Origin: Wenzhouxiangellaceae bacterium
GTDB lineage: Bacteria > Pseudomonadota > Gammaproteobacteria > Xanthomonadales > Wenzhouxiangellaceae
Assembly: GCA_007695005.1 (NCBI GenBank)
Contig: REEQ01000075.1
Coordinates: 1-64,000, forward strand
DNA: 64,000 bases
Direction of reading: 5' to 3'
Under the pieces are notes generated by a model that was not told the origin of the DNA, ran no database searches, and saw nothing but the letters and a program-made list of their open reading frames with translations. The translations under genes and the position numbers were made by a program. Positions within the stretch are counted from its first letter, which is position 1, and each line of letters opens with the position of its first letter. Shown here one piece after another: positions 51,802 through 62,149 of this stretch.

Positions 51802-51845
51802 TGTGCGATCGGATGCCGCCGAGCGCTCTGGTGTGTCCTGCTCGA

Positions 51846-52085
51846 TCAGGAGTCCTGACCCTCCTCATCATCGCCGAAGCGCACGTTACGTGACGGCACG
51901 ACGGTCGAGATGGCATGCTTGTAGATCATCTGGCTGACAGAGTTCTTCAGCAATACGACGAAATTGTCGAACGACTCGATCTGTCCCTGCAACTTGATCC
52001 CGTTGACCAGATAAATGGCTACCGGCACACGCTCGCGGCGCAGCGCGTTCAGAAACGGATCCTGCAGCGATTGACCCTTGGACAT
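51846..52085 (-). CDS. hfq: RNA chaperone Hfq
   Basis: [48 protein letters not shown]...[12 protein letters not shown]. Confidence 0.98.
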   Translation of the reverse strand: MSKGQSLQDPFLNALRRERVPVAIYLVNGIKLQGQIESFDNFVVLLKNSVSQMIYKHAISTVVPSRNVRFGDDEEGQDS

Positions 52086-52163
52086 CTTTTCACTCCTTCG
52101 TGTCTGTCTATCGTTGTTGGTGGGTCGCCTGAGCGGCATCCGGCCCTTCGTGACAAGTCCTGG

Positions 52164-53147
52164 TCAACTTGCCGGCACCGAGCCCGGCAGCTGAGCAAGA
52201 TGTCGCGAAAAACCCTCTACTTGCCTGAAAATCCTGTCATTAACACCATTCCGGCTTGGATCATACCAGAGCGCATCGGCCATCTGTCGCAGTGCGGTCA
52301 GCTGCCGTTTGGCGAGCTGCCGGGTCGCGGCCAGCGTGCGCTGGTGGAACTGCTCCATATCAAGCTCACCGTCCAGCAGGTTCCAGGCCTGGCGGTAGCC
52401 AACACTCTTCATCGCCGCGCAGTCCGCGTGCAGCTCCGGCCGCTGACGCAGCCGCTCGACCTCGTCGACGAACCCGCATGCAATCATCGCTTCCAGCCTG
52501 TCGGCGATGCGTGCATGCAGTATATGGCGATGACCTGGGCAGACCACAAGCTTCAGTGCTCGAAATCTGGGCAGAACGCGTCCTTCGCGCAAATCACTGG
52601 GGCGACGCCCGCTCAGCTGATATATCTCGAGAGCACGCTGGATACGTTGCGGGTCGCTGGGCCTTACCGATGCCGCCGTCACCGGGTCGATGCGGGTCAA
52701 TTCGCGGTATAACCTGCCCCAGCCTTCCCGATCGGCCCAGGCTTGCAGCTGGGCACGCAGCGCGGGATCGGCCGCCGGCAACCGGTCCAGCCCGTATAGC
52801 AGCGCTCGAAAGTACATCATTGTGCCGCCCACCAGCAGCGGCAAGCGGCCATCGGCACTGGCTCGGCGCATTGCCTGTTCGGCATCAGCCAGAAAGTCGG
52901 CAGCCGAATAATTGTCTTCGGGTTCGCGGATATCAATCAGGGCATGCGGGAAGGCCTTCAACGTCGCGGGGTCAGGCTTGGCTGAGCCGATGTCCAGACC
53001 ACGGTAGACCTGGGCCGAATCCACGCTGATCAGCTCAACCGGCATGACTTCTGCCAATTGCAGCGCCAGTCCAGTCTTGCCGGCCGCGGTCGGTCCCATC
53101 AACAATACGGCCGCAGGCAGCGCCGCCTGGCCTGCTTCACTGGCCAC
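52164..53147 (-). CDS. miaA: tRNA dimethylallyltransferase
   Basis: [41 protein letters not shown] start. Confidence 0.97.
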   Translation of the reverse strand: MASEAGQAALPAAVLLMGPTAAGKTGLALQLAEVMPVELISVDSAQVYRGLDIGSAKPDPATLKAFPHALIDIREPEDNYSAADFLADAEQAMRRASADGRLPLLVGGTMMYFRALLYGLDRLPAADPALRAQLQAWADREGWGRLYRELTRIDPVTAASVRPSDPQRIQRALEIYQLSGRRPSDLREGRVLPRFRALKLVVCPGHRHILHARIADRLEAMIACGFVDEVERLRQRPELHADCAAMKSVGYRQAWNLLDGELDMEQFHQRTLAATRQLAKRQLTALRQMADALWYDPSRNGVNDRIFRQVEGFSRHLAQLPGSVPAS

Positions 53148-54894
53148 GCAAGAACATCCGGTCGAGCGACTTCATGTCCAGCTCGACCCAGGTCGGGCGC
53201 CCATGGTTGCACTGATCACTGCGCTCGGTTCGCTCCATGTCGCGCAACAAGGCATTCATTTCATCTATTGTGAGGCGACGGTTGGCGCGCACCGAACCAT
53301 GACAGGCCATGGTCGAAAGCAAGTCATCGATCGCAGACTCGACCCGGGCGCTGTCGCCCAGCTCGACCAGGTCGGACAGCACATCCCGGACCAGCCCCAG
53401 ACTGTCAGCTCGGGCCAGCAGGCCTGGGACAGCCCGGACCATGACGGCCTCCGGCCCGGCCAGATCAAGCTCGAAGCCCAGCCTTTCCAGCGCATCGGCA
53501 TGCTGTTCCAGGGCCCTGGCCTCGCGGTGGGAAACGGCCAGTTTTTCCGGCACAAGCAGTCGCTGCGAACGCACCCGATCCTCCGCCCAGGTTGATTTGA
53601 GTCGCTCATAGACGATGCGCTCGTGGGCTGCGTGCATGTCAACCAGCACCAGGCCCTGGGCGTTTTCAGCGAGCACATAGACCCCATGAACCTGGGCCAG
53701 GGCAAACCCCAGCGGCGGCAGATCGTCAGTCGCGGCTGGCACTGCCTGTCCCGTCCGGCCCAACTGCGCGTAGCGAGCAACGCTATCGGCCACCCCCAGG
53801 CCAAGCCCGGCTTGCGAGCCATAGCCGCCGGACGATGCTGGTCCGGCAAAAGAAGCGGCCGCGGGCAACGGCGCGGGAGCGGTCGGAGAGTGACCTGGTC
53901 GGGTATCGGCCAGGGCACGGTTGATCGTCGAAAACAGAAAGTCATGGACCAGGCGACCGTCCCGGAAACGCACCTCGCTCTTTTGCGGATGGACGTTGAC
54001 GTCGACGCGTCGCGGGTCCAGGCCCAACATCAGCACAAAAGCAGGATGGCGACCATGGAACAGCACATCCCGGTAGGCCTGGCGTATCGCATGCGCGACC
54101 AGACGATCACGAACCAGGCGACCGTTGACAAAGAAGAACTGCAGATCAGCCTGGCTGCGCGAAAAGCTCGGTCGAGCGATCCAGCCGGCCAATTGCAGAC
54201 CTGCATGCTCGCTTTCCAGACGCAAGGCCTCGTCGACAAACGCATCCCCACAAACATCAGCGACCCGCCGAAGCACACCGGCATCGCCATCGGCCGGTGG
54301 TAACCGACGGACTGCGCGCCCATTGTGGTGCAGCTCGAAGGCCACGCCCATATTGGCCAGGGCAACACGCCGAATCAGCTCATCGATATGGCCAAACTCG
54401 GTCTTCTCGGTGCGCAGAAACTTGCGCCGAGCCGGCGTGTTGTAAAACAGGTCGCGGACTTCAACCACGGTGCCAGTGCTCATGCCGGCCGGTCGTGGCT
54501 GACCGATCCGGCCGCCTTCGGCCTCGACCTCGTAACCCGAGTCGGCAGTCTCGATACGCGATGCCAGGCGCAGCCGTGCCACCGAGGCGATCGAAGGCAG
54601 GGCCTCGCCACGAAAGCCGAGACTGGCCACGCCTTCCAGGTCATCCAGGCAGCTGATCTTGCTGGTTGCATGCGTGCCAAGCGCGAGGCGCAGCTCATCG
54701 GCGGGAATTCCGGCACCGTCATCGCTGATCCGGATGCGGCGCATCCCGCCCTGCTCGACTTCGACCCGGACCCTGCCGGCACCGGCGTCGAGGCTGTTTT
54801 CTACCAGCTCCTTGACGACCGATGCCGGGCGTTCGACCACCTCGCCGGCGGCAATCTGGTTGACTAGATGCTCAGGAAGCTGGCGAATGGGCAT
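53137..54894 (-). CDS. mutL: DNA mismatch repair protein MutL
   Basis: [41 protein letters not shown] 54894. Confidence 0.98.
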   Translation of the reverse strand: MPIRQLPEHLVNQIAAGEVVERPASVVKELVENSLDAGAGRVRVEVEQGGMRRIRISDDGAGIPADELRLALGTHATSKISCLDDLEGVASLGFRGEALPSIASVARLRLASRIETADSGYEVEAEGGRIGQPRPAGMSTGTVVEVRDLFYNTPARRKFLRTEKTEFGHIDELIRRVALANMGVAFELHHNGRAVRRLPPADGDAGVLRRVADVCGDAFVDEALRLESEHAGLQLAGWIARPSFSRSQADLQFFFVNGRLVRDRLVAHAIRQAYRDVLFHGRHPAFVLMLGLDPRRVDVNVHPQKSEVRFRDGRLVHDFLFSTINRALADTRPGHSPTAPAPLPAAASFAGPASSGGYGSQAGLGLGVADSVARYAQLGRTGQAVPAATDDLPPLGFALAQVHGVYVLAENAQGLVLVDMHAAHERIVYERLKSTWAEDRVRSQRLLVPEKLAVSHREARALEQHADALERLGFELDLAGPEAVMVRAVPGLLARADSLGLVRDVLSDLVELGDSARVESAIDDLLSTMACHGSVRANRRLTIDEMNALLRDMERTERSDQCNHGRPTWVELDMKSLDRMFLRGQ

Positions 54895-54941
54895 GATCGG
54901 CGCGAGAATGGACAAACACGCGCAAATGGTAACCGAGTTGA

Positions 54942-54959
54942 GCGGCCCGACCGGGCCGC
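54942..54959. terminator. Strong hairpin between amidase gene and mutL
   Basis: GCGGCCCG-AC-CGGGCCGC, near-perfect 18-nt palindrome after the amidase stop; no T-tract. Confidence 0.4.
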
Positions 54960-54966
54960 CTGTGTG

Positions 54967-56271
54967 TCAGCTGCCGGTCGGGATGACCAGCACTGCGCCC
55001 GGATGAATCACGTCGCCGTTGAGATTATTGGCCTCGCGCAGGCGGTTGACGCTGACCTGGTAGCGCTGCGCGATCAGCCCGAGGGTATCACCGCGCTCGA
55101 CCACGTGACGATCCCGGCTGCGATTGGCGGCAAACCAGGTACCCTGCGGCGCCGTACGCATGAAATGGTCATGTACGCCGGAGGCAATGGCATCGGCAAC
55201 CTTGCGACGATGCTGGGCATTGTTCAGGTTCTGCTCGTCCTGGGGATTGCTGATGAATCCAACCTCGATCAGGACGCTGGGTACATCCGGAGAGCGCAAA
55301 ACAACGAAGTTTGCCCGCTCCACCTGAGTGCGATGACGACGACCGACCGCGCCCAACTGGCCGAGAATTTTCTCGGCAGCATTGTTGCTGTATTCCAGAG
55401 CAGCACTCTGGGAAAGATCCAGCAAAACCGAGCTGAGCATGTCGTCACCACGGTCCAGCTTGACGCCACCGACCAGGTCGGACTGGTTTTCACGCTGGGC
55501 CAGCAAGCGCGCTGCCTCGCTGGAGGCACCGCTGCGCGACAGCACATAGACCGAACTGCCGCGAACCCGGAAATCACGGAAAGCATCGGCATGAATGGAT
55601 AGAAACAGGTCTGCCTGCGCGTGACGCGCCCGCGTGTAGCGCTCCTGCAGCGGCACAAAGTAATCGCCGGTGCGGATCAGTACGGCACGCATGCCGGGCA
55701 TGGCGTTGATGCGCCGCTCCAATTCGCGGGAAATGGCCAGGGTGACTTCCTTTTCGAAGGTGCCACCCGGCCCGACCGCTCCGGGGTCTTCACCCCCATG
55801 CCCCGGATCAATGGCAACGATCATTTCCCGTTCACCATTGCGGGCGGCGCGGGCCACCTCACGCACTCGCTCGGTCGGCGACTGCGCGTTTTCAGGAATC
55901 AGGTCGATGACCAGGCGATGTCCATACTCGCCGGCCGGGTCAAGCAGGAAGCTCTGCGGCTTGACTTCGTCCTGCAAATCAAAGACCACGCGCAGATCGA
56001 CACCATTGCGAATACCGTGTCGCACGCCGGCAATCACACCACCACGTTCAGGGTTGAACGGCAGCTGTTCCCGTATGCTCGCAGCGTCGATATCGACAAC
56101 CACTCGAGCAGGGTTTTCCAGTGTGAAAAGGCGATATTCGACTCGACCGTCCAGGTCAAGAACTGCGCGGGTACTGTCAGGTCCGGCCCAGATGCGCAGG
56201 TTGCGCACTTCACCGGCCAGCGAAGTCAGCGACCAGGTCAGCAGTACCAGCGCCAGACCAAAGATGCGCAT
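54967..56271 (-). CDS. N-acetylmuramoyl-L-alanine amidase (AmiB/AmiC-like; AMIN, Amidase_3, LysM)
   Basis: IVAIDPGHGGEDPGAVG, FLSIHADAF, LIEVGFISNPQDE, C-terminal LysM. Confidence 0.95.
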   Translation of the reverse strand: MRIFGLALVLLTWSLTSLAGEVRNLRIWAGPDSTRAVLDLDGRVEYRLFTLENPARVVVDIDAASIREQLPFNPERGGVIAGVRHGIRNGVDLRVVFDLQDEVKPQSFLLDPAGEYGHRLVIDLIPENAQSPTERVREVARAARNGEREMIVAIDPGHGGEDPGAVGPGGTFEKEVTLAISRELERRINAMPGMRAVLIRTGDYFVPLQERYTRARHAQADLFLSIHADAFRDFRVRGSSVYVLSRSGASSEAARLLAQRENQSDLVGGVKLDRGDDMLSSVLLDLSQSAALEYSNNAAEKILGQLGAVGRRHRTQVERANFVVLRSPDVPSVLIEVGFISNPQDEQNLNNAQHRRKVADAIASGVHDHFMRTAPQGTWFAANRSRDRHVVERGDTLGLIAQRYQVSVNRLREANNLNGDVIHPGAVLVIPTGS

Positions 56272-56394
56272 CCGAGGGCCTCTCCTTCGAGCGAAGCTAG
56301 CAAGACGGTTCCATCATGCCTCTATCTCGGGTAAATATCAAGAGAAATCTATCAGATAGCGCACTTTCTGCAGAAAAGACCTTTGAAACCGTCT

Positions 56395-56865
56395 TCAAGC
56401 CGCCGCATCTTTCTCAGAAGTGCCCAGCGGCTCGATGTGGAGACGCATGCGGAGGCGCTTGGCATCTCCAGGACGCACAAGATCGGCCAGTGTGCTCTGG
56501 TTCAGCGTATCGATGAATGCGGCCAGAGCACGATCAAGGGCTCCGGCCAGCCGACAAGCCGAGCTGATCGCACATTGGCCATCCGGCCGCATGCACTCAA
56601 CAAGAGCCATGTCAGGCTCCATATCCATGACTACTCTGCCAAGCCGGATATCGTCAGCCGGACGGCCAAGGCTGAGACCGCCGCCGACGCCACGCGTCGA
56701 GTCCACATAACCCAGGACCGCCAGACGCTGAACCACCTTCATCAGATGATTGCGGGAAATACCGTAGGCCTCGGAAATCTCGCGGATGGTACTGCGCCGC
56801 GATTCGTTCAGCGCCAGGTACATCAAAACCCTCAGGCCATAGTCCGCATAAGCCGTTACTCGCAT
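56395..56865 (-). CDS. Rrf2-family regulator, NsrR-like
   Basis: TAYADYGLRVLMYLALNE...YGISRNHLMKVVQRL...GVGGGLSLGRP; cysteine cluster C-x6-C-x5-C. Confidence 0.85.
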   Translation of the reverse strand: MRVTAYADYGLRVLMYLALNESRRSTIREISEAYGISRNHLMKVVQRLAVLGYVDSTRGVGGGLSLGRPADDIRLGRVVMDMEPDMALVECMRPDGQCAISSACRLAGALDRALAAFIDTLNQSTLADLVRPGDAKRLRMRLHIEPLGTSEKDAAA

Positions 56866-56968
56866 GCATCTCTCGCTTTCGCCGATTCAGGAAGCGGGCC
56901 GCTGTGAATCTCTCAAGCGACCACGATCTCTTTATAGCTCAAGCGTGCGAACGGACAGTTGCGATGGG

Positions 56969-57919
56969 TCAATTTCGCGGCGGCAGAAAGCGCTGCGGAT
57001 CCTCGGGCTGACCATTGCGGCGGATTTCGAAATGGAGGATTTCTTCATCGCGCTCATTCATGCCCATTTCTGCAATCTGCTGACCGCGTCGGACCCGATC
57101 CCCCTCCTGGACCAGGCGCCGACGGTTGTGTCCGTAAGCAGACAGCATGGTTTCCGAATGCTTGATGATAATCAGTTCACCATAGCCGATCAGCGCGGTT
57201 CCGCTGTAGACCACCTCGCCATCGGCCGCAGCAACCACGCTTTGTCCCGCCTGACCGCTGATCCCCAGACCGCGGCGCGTTGCCGCAGGATCAAACGGCC
57301 GGCTGACCCTTCCAACCGTGGGCCACTGCCAGGCAACGCCGGCAACGCTGCGGGTGGTACTGGCTACCGACCCTTCTGCCGGTGGCGCAGCCTGTGGCAC
57401 TGGCCGTGGCGCCGGGACCGGGGCCGGGGCTGTCTCGGCCGCGCGCTGCCTCTCTGCCGGCGGGCTGGACGGCGTTGTAACTGGCGGCAGCGCGGATGGA
57501 CGCTCCGTGGTCTGGCGCGGCGGCGGCGACCGTTCCGCGAGCGCCGGCGGTGCGCTTAGTCTCAGCTCCTGACCGGGGCGGATGGTGTACGGGGCTTGAA
57601 TGCGATTCCACTCCGCCACCGACCGCCAGTCCAGCCCGTAGCGGAATGCGATCGAGTACAGGGTGTCACCACGCTGCACCTCGTGCAGCGGCGGCGGAGG
57701 CTGACGGAATGGCGGCTGTTGCGGCCGCGGGGCGGGGGCGCGCTCCTCGACCGGAGCCGGCTGCCAGGGCGCACAGGCGGACAGAGCCACCACCAACAGC
57801 GCCAATGCCATCCATTGAAAACAGCTCGCTGCGCGCCGAGCACCGTTTGCCGGGCCTATCGGCGACGCCGGGCCGGAGGCACAGGCAATGCCCGCGCGGC
57901 CAACATCCCCCGAACTCAT
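56969..57919 (-). CDS. nlpD: Murein hydrolase activator NlpD (LysM, M23)
   Basis: Lipoprotein-like start, LysM (VQRGDTLYSIAFRYGLDWRSVAEWN), degenerate M23 domain; adjacent to pcm-surE. Confidence 0.92.
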   Translation of the reverse strand: MSSGDVGRAGIACASGPASPIGPANGARRAASCFQWMALALLVVALSACAPWQPAPVEERAPAPRPQQPPFRQPPPPLHEVQRGDTLYSIAFRYGLDWRSVAEWNRIQAPYTIRPGQELRLSAPPALAERSPPPRQTTERPSALPPVTTPSSPPAERQRAAETAPAPVPAPRPVPQAAPPAEGSVASTTRSVAGVAWQWPTVGRVSRPFDPAATRRGLGISGQAGQSVVAAADGEVVYSGTALIGYGELIIIKHSETMLSAYGHNRRRLVQEGDRVRRGQQIAEMGMNERDEEILHFEIRRNGQPEDPQRFLPPRN

Positions 57920-57922
57920 GCC

Positions 57923-58582
57923 TCACTCAACTCCTTCCAACAGGGGTACGAAAATCACGGCGCCCAGATCCGCCCGATCGAACCCTGTTCGCGTACGGGT
58001 CGTGCGCACCAGGCGTTGTACTCCGTTATTCTGCTCCGGAGCGATCAACACACCGTCCTCGGCCAGCTGATCAAGCAGTGATTCGGGAACCACGCCACCA
58101 GCAGTGACCACAATGGCGTCAAAAGGTGCCTGAGTAGGCCAACCACCCAGGCCGTCACAGTGCCGGGTGTAGATGTTATGCAGCCCAAGACTGTGAAATC
58201 GCTGGCGCGCAGAACGCAGCAGCTCACCGATTCGCTCGGTGGTAAAGACACGGTCAGCCACTCGCGCCAGGATTGCTGCCTGATAGCCCGAGCCGGTCCC
58301 GATTTCCAGCACCTTGCCCAGCGGTCTGGCGCCCAGAATTGCCTGGGTCATCAGCGCCACCACATAAGGCTGGGAAATCGTCTGGCCGCGACCGATCGGA
58401 AGGGCTGAATCCTCGTAGGCTCGCGATGCCAGCGCTTCACCAACGAACAAATGGCGGGGTGTGCCGGCGATCGCTTCAAGCACGCGCTCATCGCCGATCC
58501 CCTTGGCGCGCAATCTCTGAACCAGGCGCTGTCGGGTCTTCTCGGAAGTCATCCCGATTCCTTGCAGCTGGTGCTCAACCAT
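57923..58582 (-). CDS. pcm: Protein-L-isoaspartate O-methyltransferase
   Basis: LPIGRGQTISQPYVVALMTQ, VLEIGTGSGYQAAILA. Confidence 0.96.
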   Translation of the reverse strand: MVEHQLQGIGMTSEKTRQRLVQRLRAKGIGDERVLEAIAGTPRHLFVGEALASRAYEDSALPIGRGQTISQPYVVALMTQAILGARPLGKVLEIGTGSGYQAAILARVADRVFTTERIGELLRSARQRFHSLGLHNIYTRHCDGLGGWPTQAPFDAIVVTAGGVVPESLLDQLAEDGVLIAPEQNNGVQRLVRTTRTRTGFDRADLGAVIFVPLLEGVE

Positions 58583-59364
58583 CACTGTTCGTTCCGGGCC
58601 TCGCGGTCGTTGAGGCGCTCAATCCAATGACTGACCTGCTCCAGGGCCTGATAACGAGTCAGATCGACATGAATAGGTGTCACCGATACGTAGCCCTGAC
58701 GAACGGCATTGAAATCCGTCCCTGGCCCATTGTCTTCTTCGTCACCCGGTGGCCCAACCCAGAAGAAACTGCGGCCCCTGGGATCTTCCAGCGGGATCAC
58801 GTTTTCCGATCGATGCCGATGGCCCAGACGCGTCGTCTCGAAGCCGCGAATCTCGGCCCACGGCAGATCGGGCACGTTCACATTAAGAATGGTGTCGGCC
58901 GGCAGCGGTTCGGCCAGCAGTTGCTTCATCAGGATACAGGCGGCCTCGGCAGCGGTCTCGTAGTGGCGCGGCCCCTTGCTGCCATAGACCAGGGAGACAG
59001 CCATCGCCGGCAGTCCGAGGAAGCGGCCTTCCATGGCGGCAGCCACGGTGCCTGAGTAAAGCACATCGTCGCCCAGGTTGGCACCGGCATTGATCCCGGA
59101 AACGACCATGTCAGGCTCTGCCTCCAACAGCCCGGTAATGGCCACGTGAACGCAATCGGTGGGCGTGCCGAAAACCTTGTAGCGACCATCATCCTGGCGC
59201 TCGACCCGGATGGGCTGATCCAGCGTCAGGGAATTGCTTGCCCCGGATCGATCACGATCAGGGGCGACAACGGTTACCCTGTCGCAGTGGTCAGACAGGC
59301 GCTGGGCCAGCAGACGGATGCCGGGTGCATACACCCCGTCATCATTGGCTATGAGAATATGCAT
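58582..59364 (-). CDS. surE: 5'/3'-nucleotidase SurE
   Basis: [41 protein letters not shown]. Confidence 0.97.
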   Translation of the reverse strand: MHILIANDDGVYAPGIRLLAQRLSDHCDRVTVVAPDRDRSGASNSLTLDQPIRVERQDDGRYKVFGTPTDCVHVAITGLLEAEPDMVVSGINAGANLGDDVLYSGTVAAAMEGRFLGLPAMAVSLVYGSKGPRHYETAAEAACILMKQLLAEPLPADTILNVNVPDLPWAEIRGFETTRLGHRHRSENVIPLEDPRGRSFFWVGPPGDEEDNGPGTDFNAVRQGYVSVTPIHVDLTRYQALEQVSHWIERLNDREARNEQ

Positions 59365-59461
59365 GCTTGAATCGGCTCGGGAAAAGCCGTAACTATACAG
59401 GTAAGCGAGCATGTTCGGCAGCCCGGCAGGCAGCCGAAACCCACTGCGGAGAAGCCTTCAG

Positions 59462-59992
59462 ATGAGCATTGATGATGATGAGCGCGCGCTGTTCCGATCG
59501 GTTGTCGGCACGGTCCGCCGCATCGAGACGGGACGCCACCACCGCCGGCCGCAGCCGCCAGCACCCAAGCCGCGCCAACTGGAAGCTGACGAGGCCGCTG
59601 TGATGGACGAGCTCGCCCATGGGCCGATTGATTTTGAAGCGATTGAGACCGGGGAGGAGATAAGCTGGCTGCGCCCCGGCCTGCAGCGACGCGTTCTGAT
59701 CCGATTGCGACGGGGGCACTGGCGGGTGCAGGACGAAATCGACTTGCATCAGATGAACGTCGAAGCAGCAGCCAACAGCGTGCGCGCCTTCATCCTGGCA
59801 GCCTGGCGAGACGGCCTGAGCTGCGTCAAGATCATTCATGGCAAGGGCTTGAGGTCAGGGCCCGACGGGCCTCGCCTGAAGCGCCTGACCGCTCGCCTGC
59901 TGACTCGCATTGACCGGGTCTGTGCTTTTGCCTCGGCGCCGCGTCATGACGGTGGCACCGGCGCCGTCTACGTCCTGCTGCGTTCGCGCTGA
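59462..59992 (+). CDS. Smr domain-containing protein
   Basis: IDLHQMNVEAAANSVRAFI...CVKIIHGKGLRS Smr motifs; ATG 59462. Confidence 0.9.
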   Translation: MSIDDDERALFRSVVGTVRRIETGRHHRRPQPPAPKPRQLEADEAAVMDELAHGPIDFEAIETGEEISWLRPGLQRRVLIRLRRGHWRVQDEIDLHQMNVEAAANSVRAFILAAWRDGLSCVKIIHGKGLRSGPDGPRLKRLTARLLTRIDRVCAFASAPRHDGGTGAVYVLLRSR

Positions 59993-59998
59993 AGTCCG

Positions 59999-60319
59999 AT
60001 GGACGGCGCCATTGTTGCATTCCTGGTGCTTGGCGCCGTCGCCCTGTGGTGGCACTGGTCCTTGCAGGCGCGAGAGGCGGCAAGACATCATGCGCGTGCC
60101 TTTTGCCAGCGCCAGGGCTGGCAGCTCCTGGACCAGACCGTTGCACTCGGGGCACTCTGGCCTGTCCGGGACGGCGACCATTTGCGACTGCGCAGGATCT
60201 ACGGTTTTGATTTCAGCCCCGATGGCGGCGCCAGGCGCCATGCCGACCTGGTGATGATAGGCCCCCGCTTGGTCCAGATCAGCGCTGAACTGGAAGATGG
60301 CGGCCGTCTGATCGAATAG
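59999..60319 (+). CDS. DUF3301-like small membrane protein
   Basis: Single N-terminal TM, RIYGFDFSPDGGARRHADLVMIGPRLVQISAEL. Confidence 0.75.
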   Translation: MDGAIVAFLVLGAVALWWHWSLQAREAARHHARAFCQRQGWQLLDQTVALGALWPVRDGDHLRLRRIYGFDFSPDGGARRHADLVMIGPRLVQISAELEDGGRLIE

Positions 60320-60340
60320 GATCGTTTCAGCTGATGACGA

Positions 60341-60754
60341 CTATTTGACAACCCGCAGCCGTGGCCGGCCAGGGTCGTCATCACTTCCGTCATCCGAGTC
60401 TGATTGTCCCGAAGCGGATGCTGGTTCGAGACCATCTTCTTCCGGAAACACCATGCCGCGGCCATTTTCGCGCGCGTAGATTGCCTTCACTGCGGCAACA
60501 GGCACGGAGACGCCGCGCGAAACGCCGCCGAAGCGGGCAACAAAACTGATCAGCTCGTTATCCATAACCAGGTCGCGCACCGCGCCAGGGCTGACGTTCA
60601 GGACCACCTGCCCGTCCTTGCGTGCACTGTCAGGAACGACCAGCAACGGATGCTCTCCTGCCACGAGCAGATGCGGTGTACAACCGGAATCCACAATCCA
60701 CTCGTGCAGCGCCCGAATCAGGTACGGGCGACTGGGTATCATGGCTTCACTCAC
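60341..60754 (-). CDS. sspB: ClpXP protease specificity-enhancing factor SspB
   Basis: SRPYLIRALHEWIVDSGCTPHLLV, ISFVARFGGVSRGVSVPVAAVKAIYARENGRGMVF. Confidence 0.95.
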   Translation of the reverse strand: MSEAMIPSRPYLIRALHEWIVDSGCTPHLLVAGEHPLLVVPDSARKDGQVVLNVSPGAVRDLVMDNELISFVARFGGVSRGVSVPVAAVKAIYARENGRGMVFPEEDGLEPASASGQSDSDDGSDDDPGRPRLRVVK

Positions 60755-61361
60755 GCTCCCGAAGCAACCTCTCGACTTCGGTCAGACTGCGCTGAAACGA
60801 GTCCCGCCGAAACATTCGATCCATGTAGCGGTGGAGATGCGGCGCCTTCCTGGCATCCAGCTCCACCCCGTAGGCCGGCAGCCGCCAAAGCAGCGGAGTC
60901 AGTGCACAATCGGCCAGCGACAGATCTTCGTTAAGCAGGAACGGCGTCAACCCAAACAGATTGTCGGCAGCAAGCAGACTGTCCTGCAGCTGCTTTCGCG
61001 TCGCCGCCACCTTCTTTTCGCCACCGGAGGTCTCAATCACATGCCCCGCGTCGATCCAGTCCCGATACATCCGATACATGACCAGGCGCAGGCGCGATCG
61101 TGACACGGGATCAACCGGCATCAGCGGCGGATGCGGGTAGCGCTCATCGAGATATTCCGTCACCACCCAGGTGCCATACAACACCATGTCGCGGTCAACC
61201 AGGGTGGGCGTCTCTCCGTACGGGTTAAGCTCGGCCAGATCGGCTGTTGCAGCCCGATCCTGCTCGACGTGAATAATCTCTACATTGATTCCCTTCTCGG
61301 CCAGCACGAAGCGTACCCGGTGGCAATCCAGGCAGTTCTCGGAGGAGTAAAGCGCCATCAT
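60747..61361 (-). CDS. sspA: Stringent starvation protein A (GST fold)
   Basis: MALYSSENCLDCHRVRFVLAEKGINVEIIHV...NPYGETPTLVDRD. Confidence 0.95.
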   Translation of the reverse strand: MMALYSSENCLDCHRVRFVLAEKGINVEIIHVEQDRAATADLAELNPYGETPTLVDRDMVLYGTWVVTEYLDERYPHPPLMPVDPVSRSRLRLVMYRMYRDWIDAGHVIETSGGEKKVAATRKQLQDSLLAADNLFGLTPFLLNEDLSLADCALTPLLWRLPAYGVELDARKAPHLHRYMDRMFRRDSFQRSLTEVERLLRERE

Positions 61362-61411
61362 GATCCTGTCCCTCGTTCAGCGCAGCGGGCCGGCAATGCC
61401 GGCGCTCGCTG

Positions 61412-62149
61412 TCATTTCTTGACGTCCTTCCAGTACTCCTGATACAGCAGGTAGGACAGGAAAGTGAACAGAGCAAGGAACAGCATCACCCAGATACCGA
61501 TGCGCTCACGCTGCAAGCGGGCCGGCTCGGCCACGTACTCCATAAACGCGACCAGATCGCGGACAACCGCATCGTACTCGGACGGAGACAGCATGCCTGG
61601 CCTGTCCAACTCGAGCGATACGATTTCCAACCGGGTCTCACCACCCACCTCACGTGTTTCGGTAATTGCTCGCTGCACCCCTTGAAGATCCCAAAGCACG
61701 TGCGGCATGGCTGGATTTTCAAGTACGGTGTTGTTCCAGCCATCATCGGTCAGGTAGTAACTGCGCAAGAAGGTATAAATCCAGTTCGGACTGCGCGAGC
61801 GGGCGGTCAAGCTGAGGTCGGGCGGCGACTTGCCAAACCAGGCCTCGCCATCTTCATAGCGCATGGAGGTCTTCATGTAATCGGCCAGCTCCTGATCGCC
61901 AAAGGCGAGAAACTCCAGCACTTCGTCTTCACTCAGGCCAAGGTCTTCGGTCAGCCGCTGATAGCGCATGAACTGGATCGAGTGGCAGCCCATGCAGTAG
62001 TTGGCAAAAAGGGCCGCCCCGCGTTGCAGCGAAGCCCGGTCGAAAACGTTGCTGCCAGCCTGGTCGAGATTGCCGTACTTGCCGGCAGCCATGGCGAAAC
62101 CGGAGACCAGCACGAGCGCCAGCCCGATCAAAACCTGTCTGTAGTTCAT
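61412..62149 (-). CDS. petC: Cytochrome c1 of the bc1 complex
   Basis: FANYCMGCHSIQFMRYQRL, C-terminal TM anchor; ATG 62149. Confidence 0.96.
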   Translation of the reverse strand: MNYRQVLIGLALVLVSGFAMAAGKYGNLDQAGSNVFDRASLQRGAALFANYCMGCHSIQFMRYQRLTEDLGLSEDEVLEFLAFGDQELADYMKTSMRYEDGEAWFGKSPPDLSLTARSRSPNWIYTFLRSYYLTDDGWNNTVLENPAMPHVLWDLQGVQRAITETREVGGETRLEIVSLELDRPGMLSPSEYDAVVRDLVAFMEYVAEPARLQRERIGIWVMLFLALFTFLSYLLYQEYWKDVKK

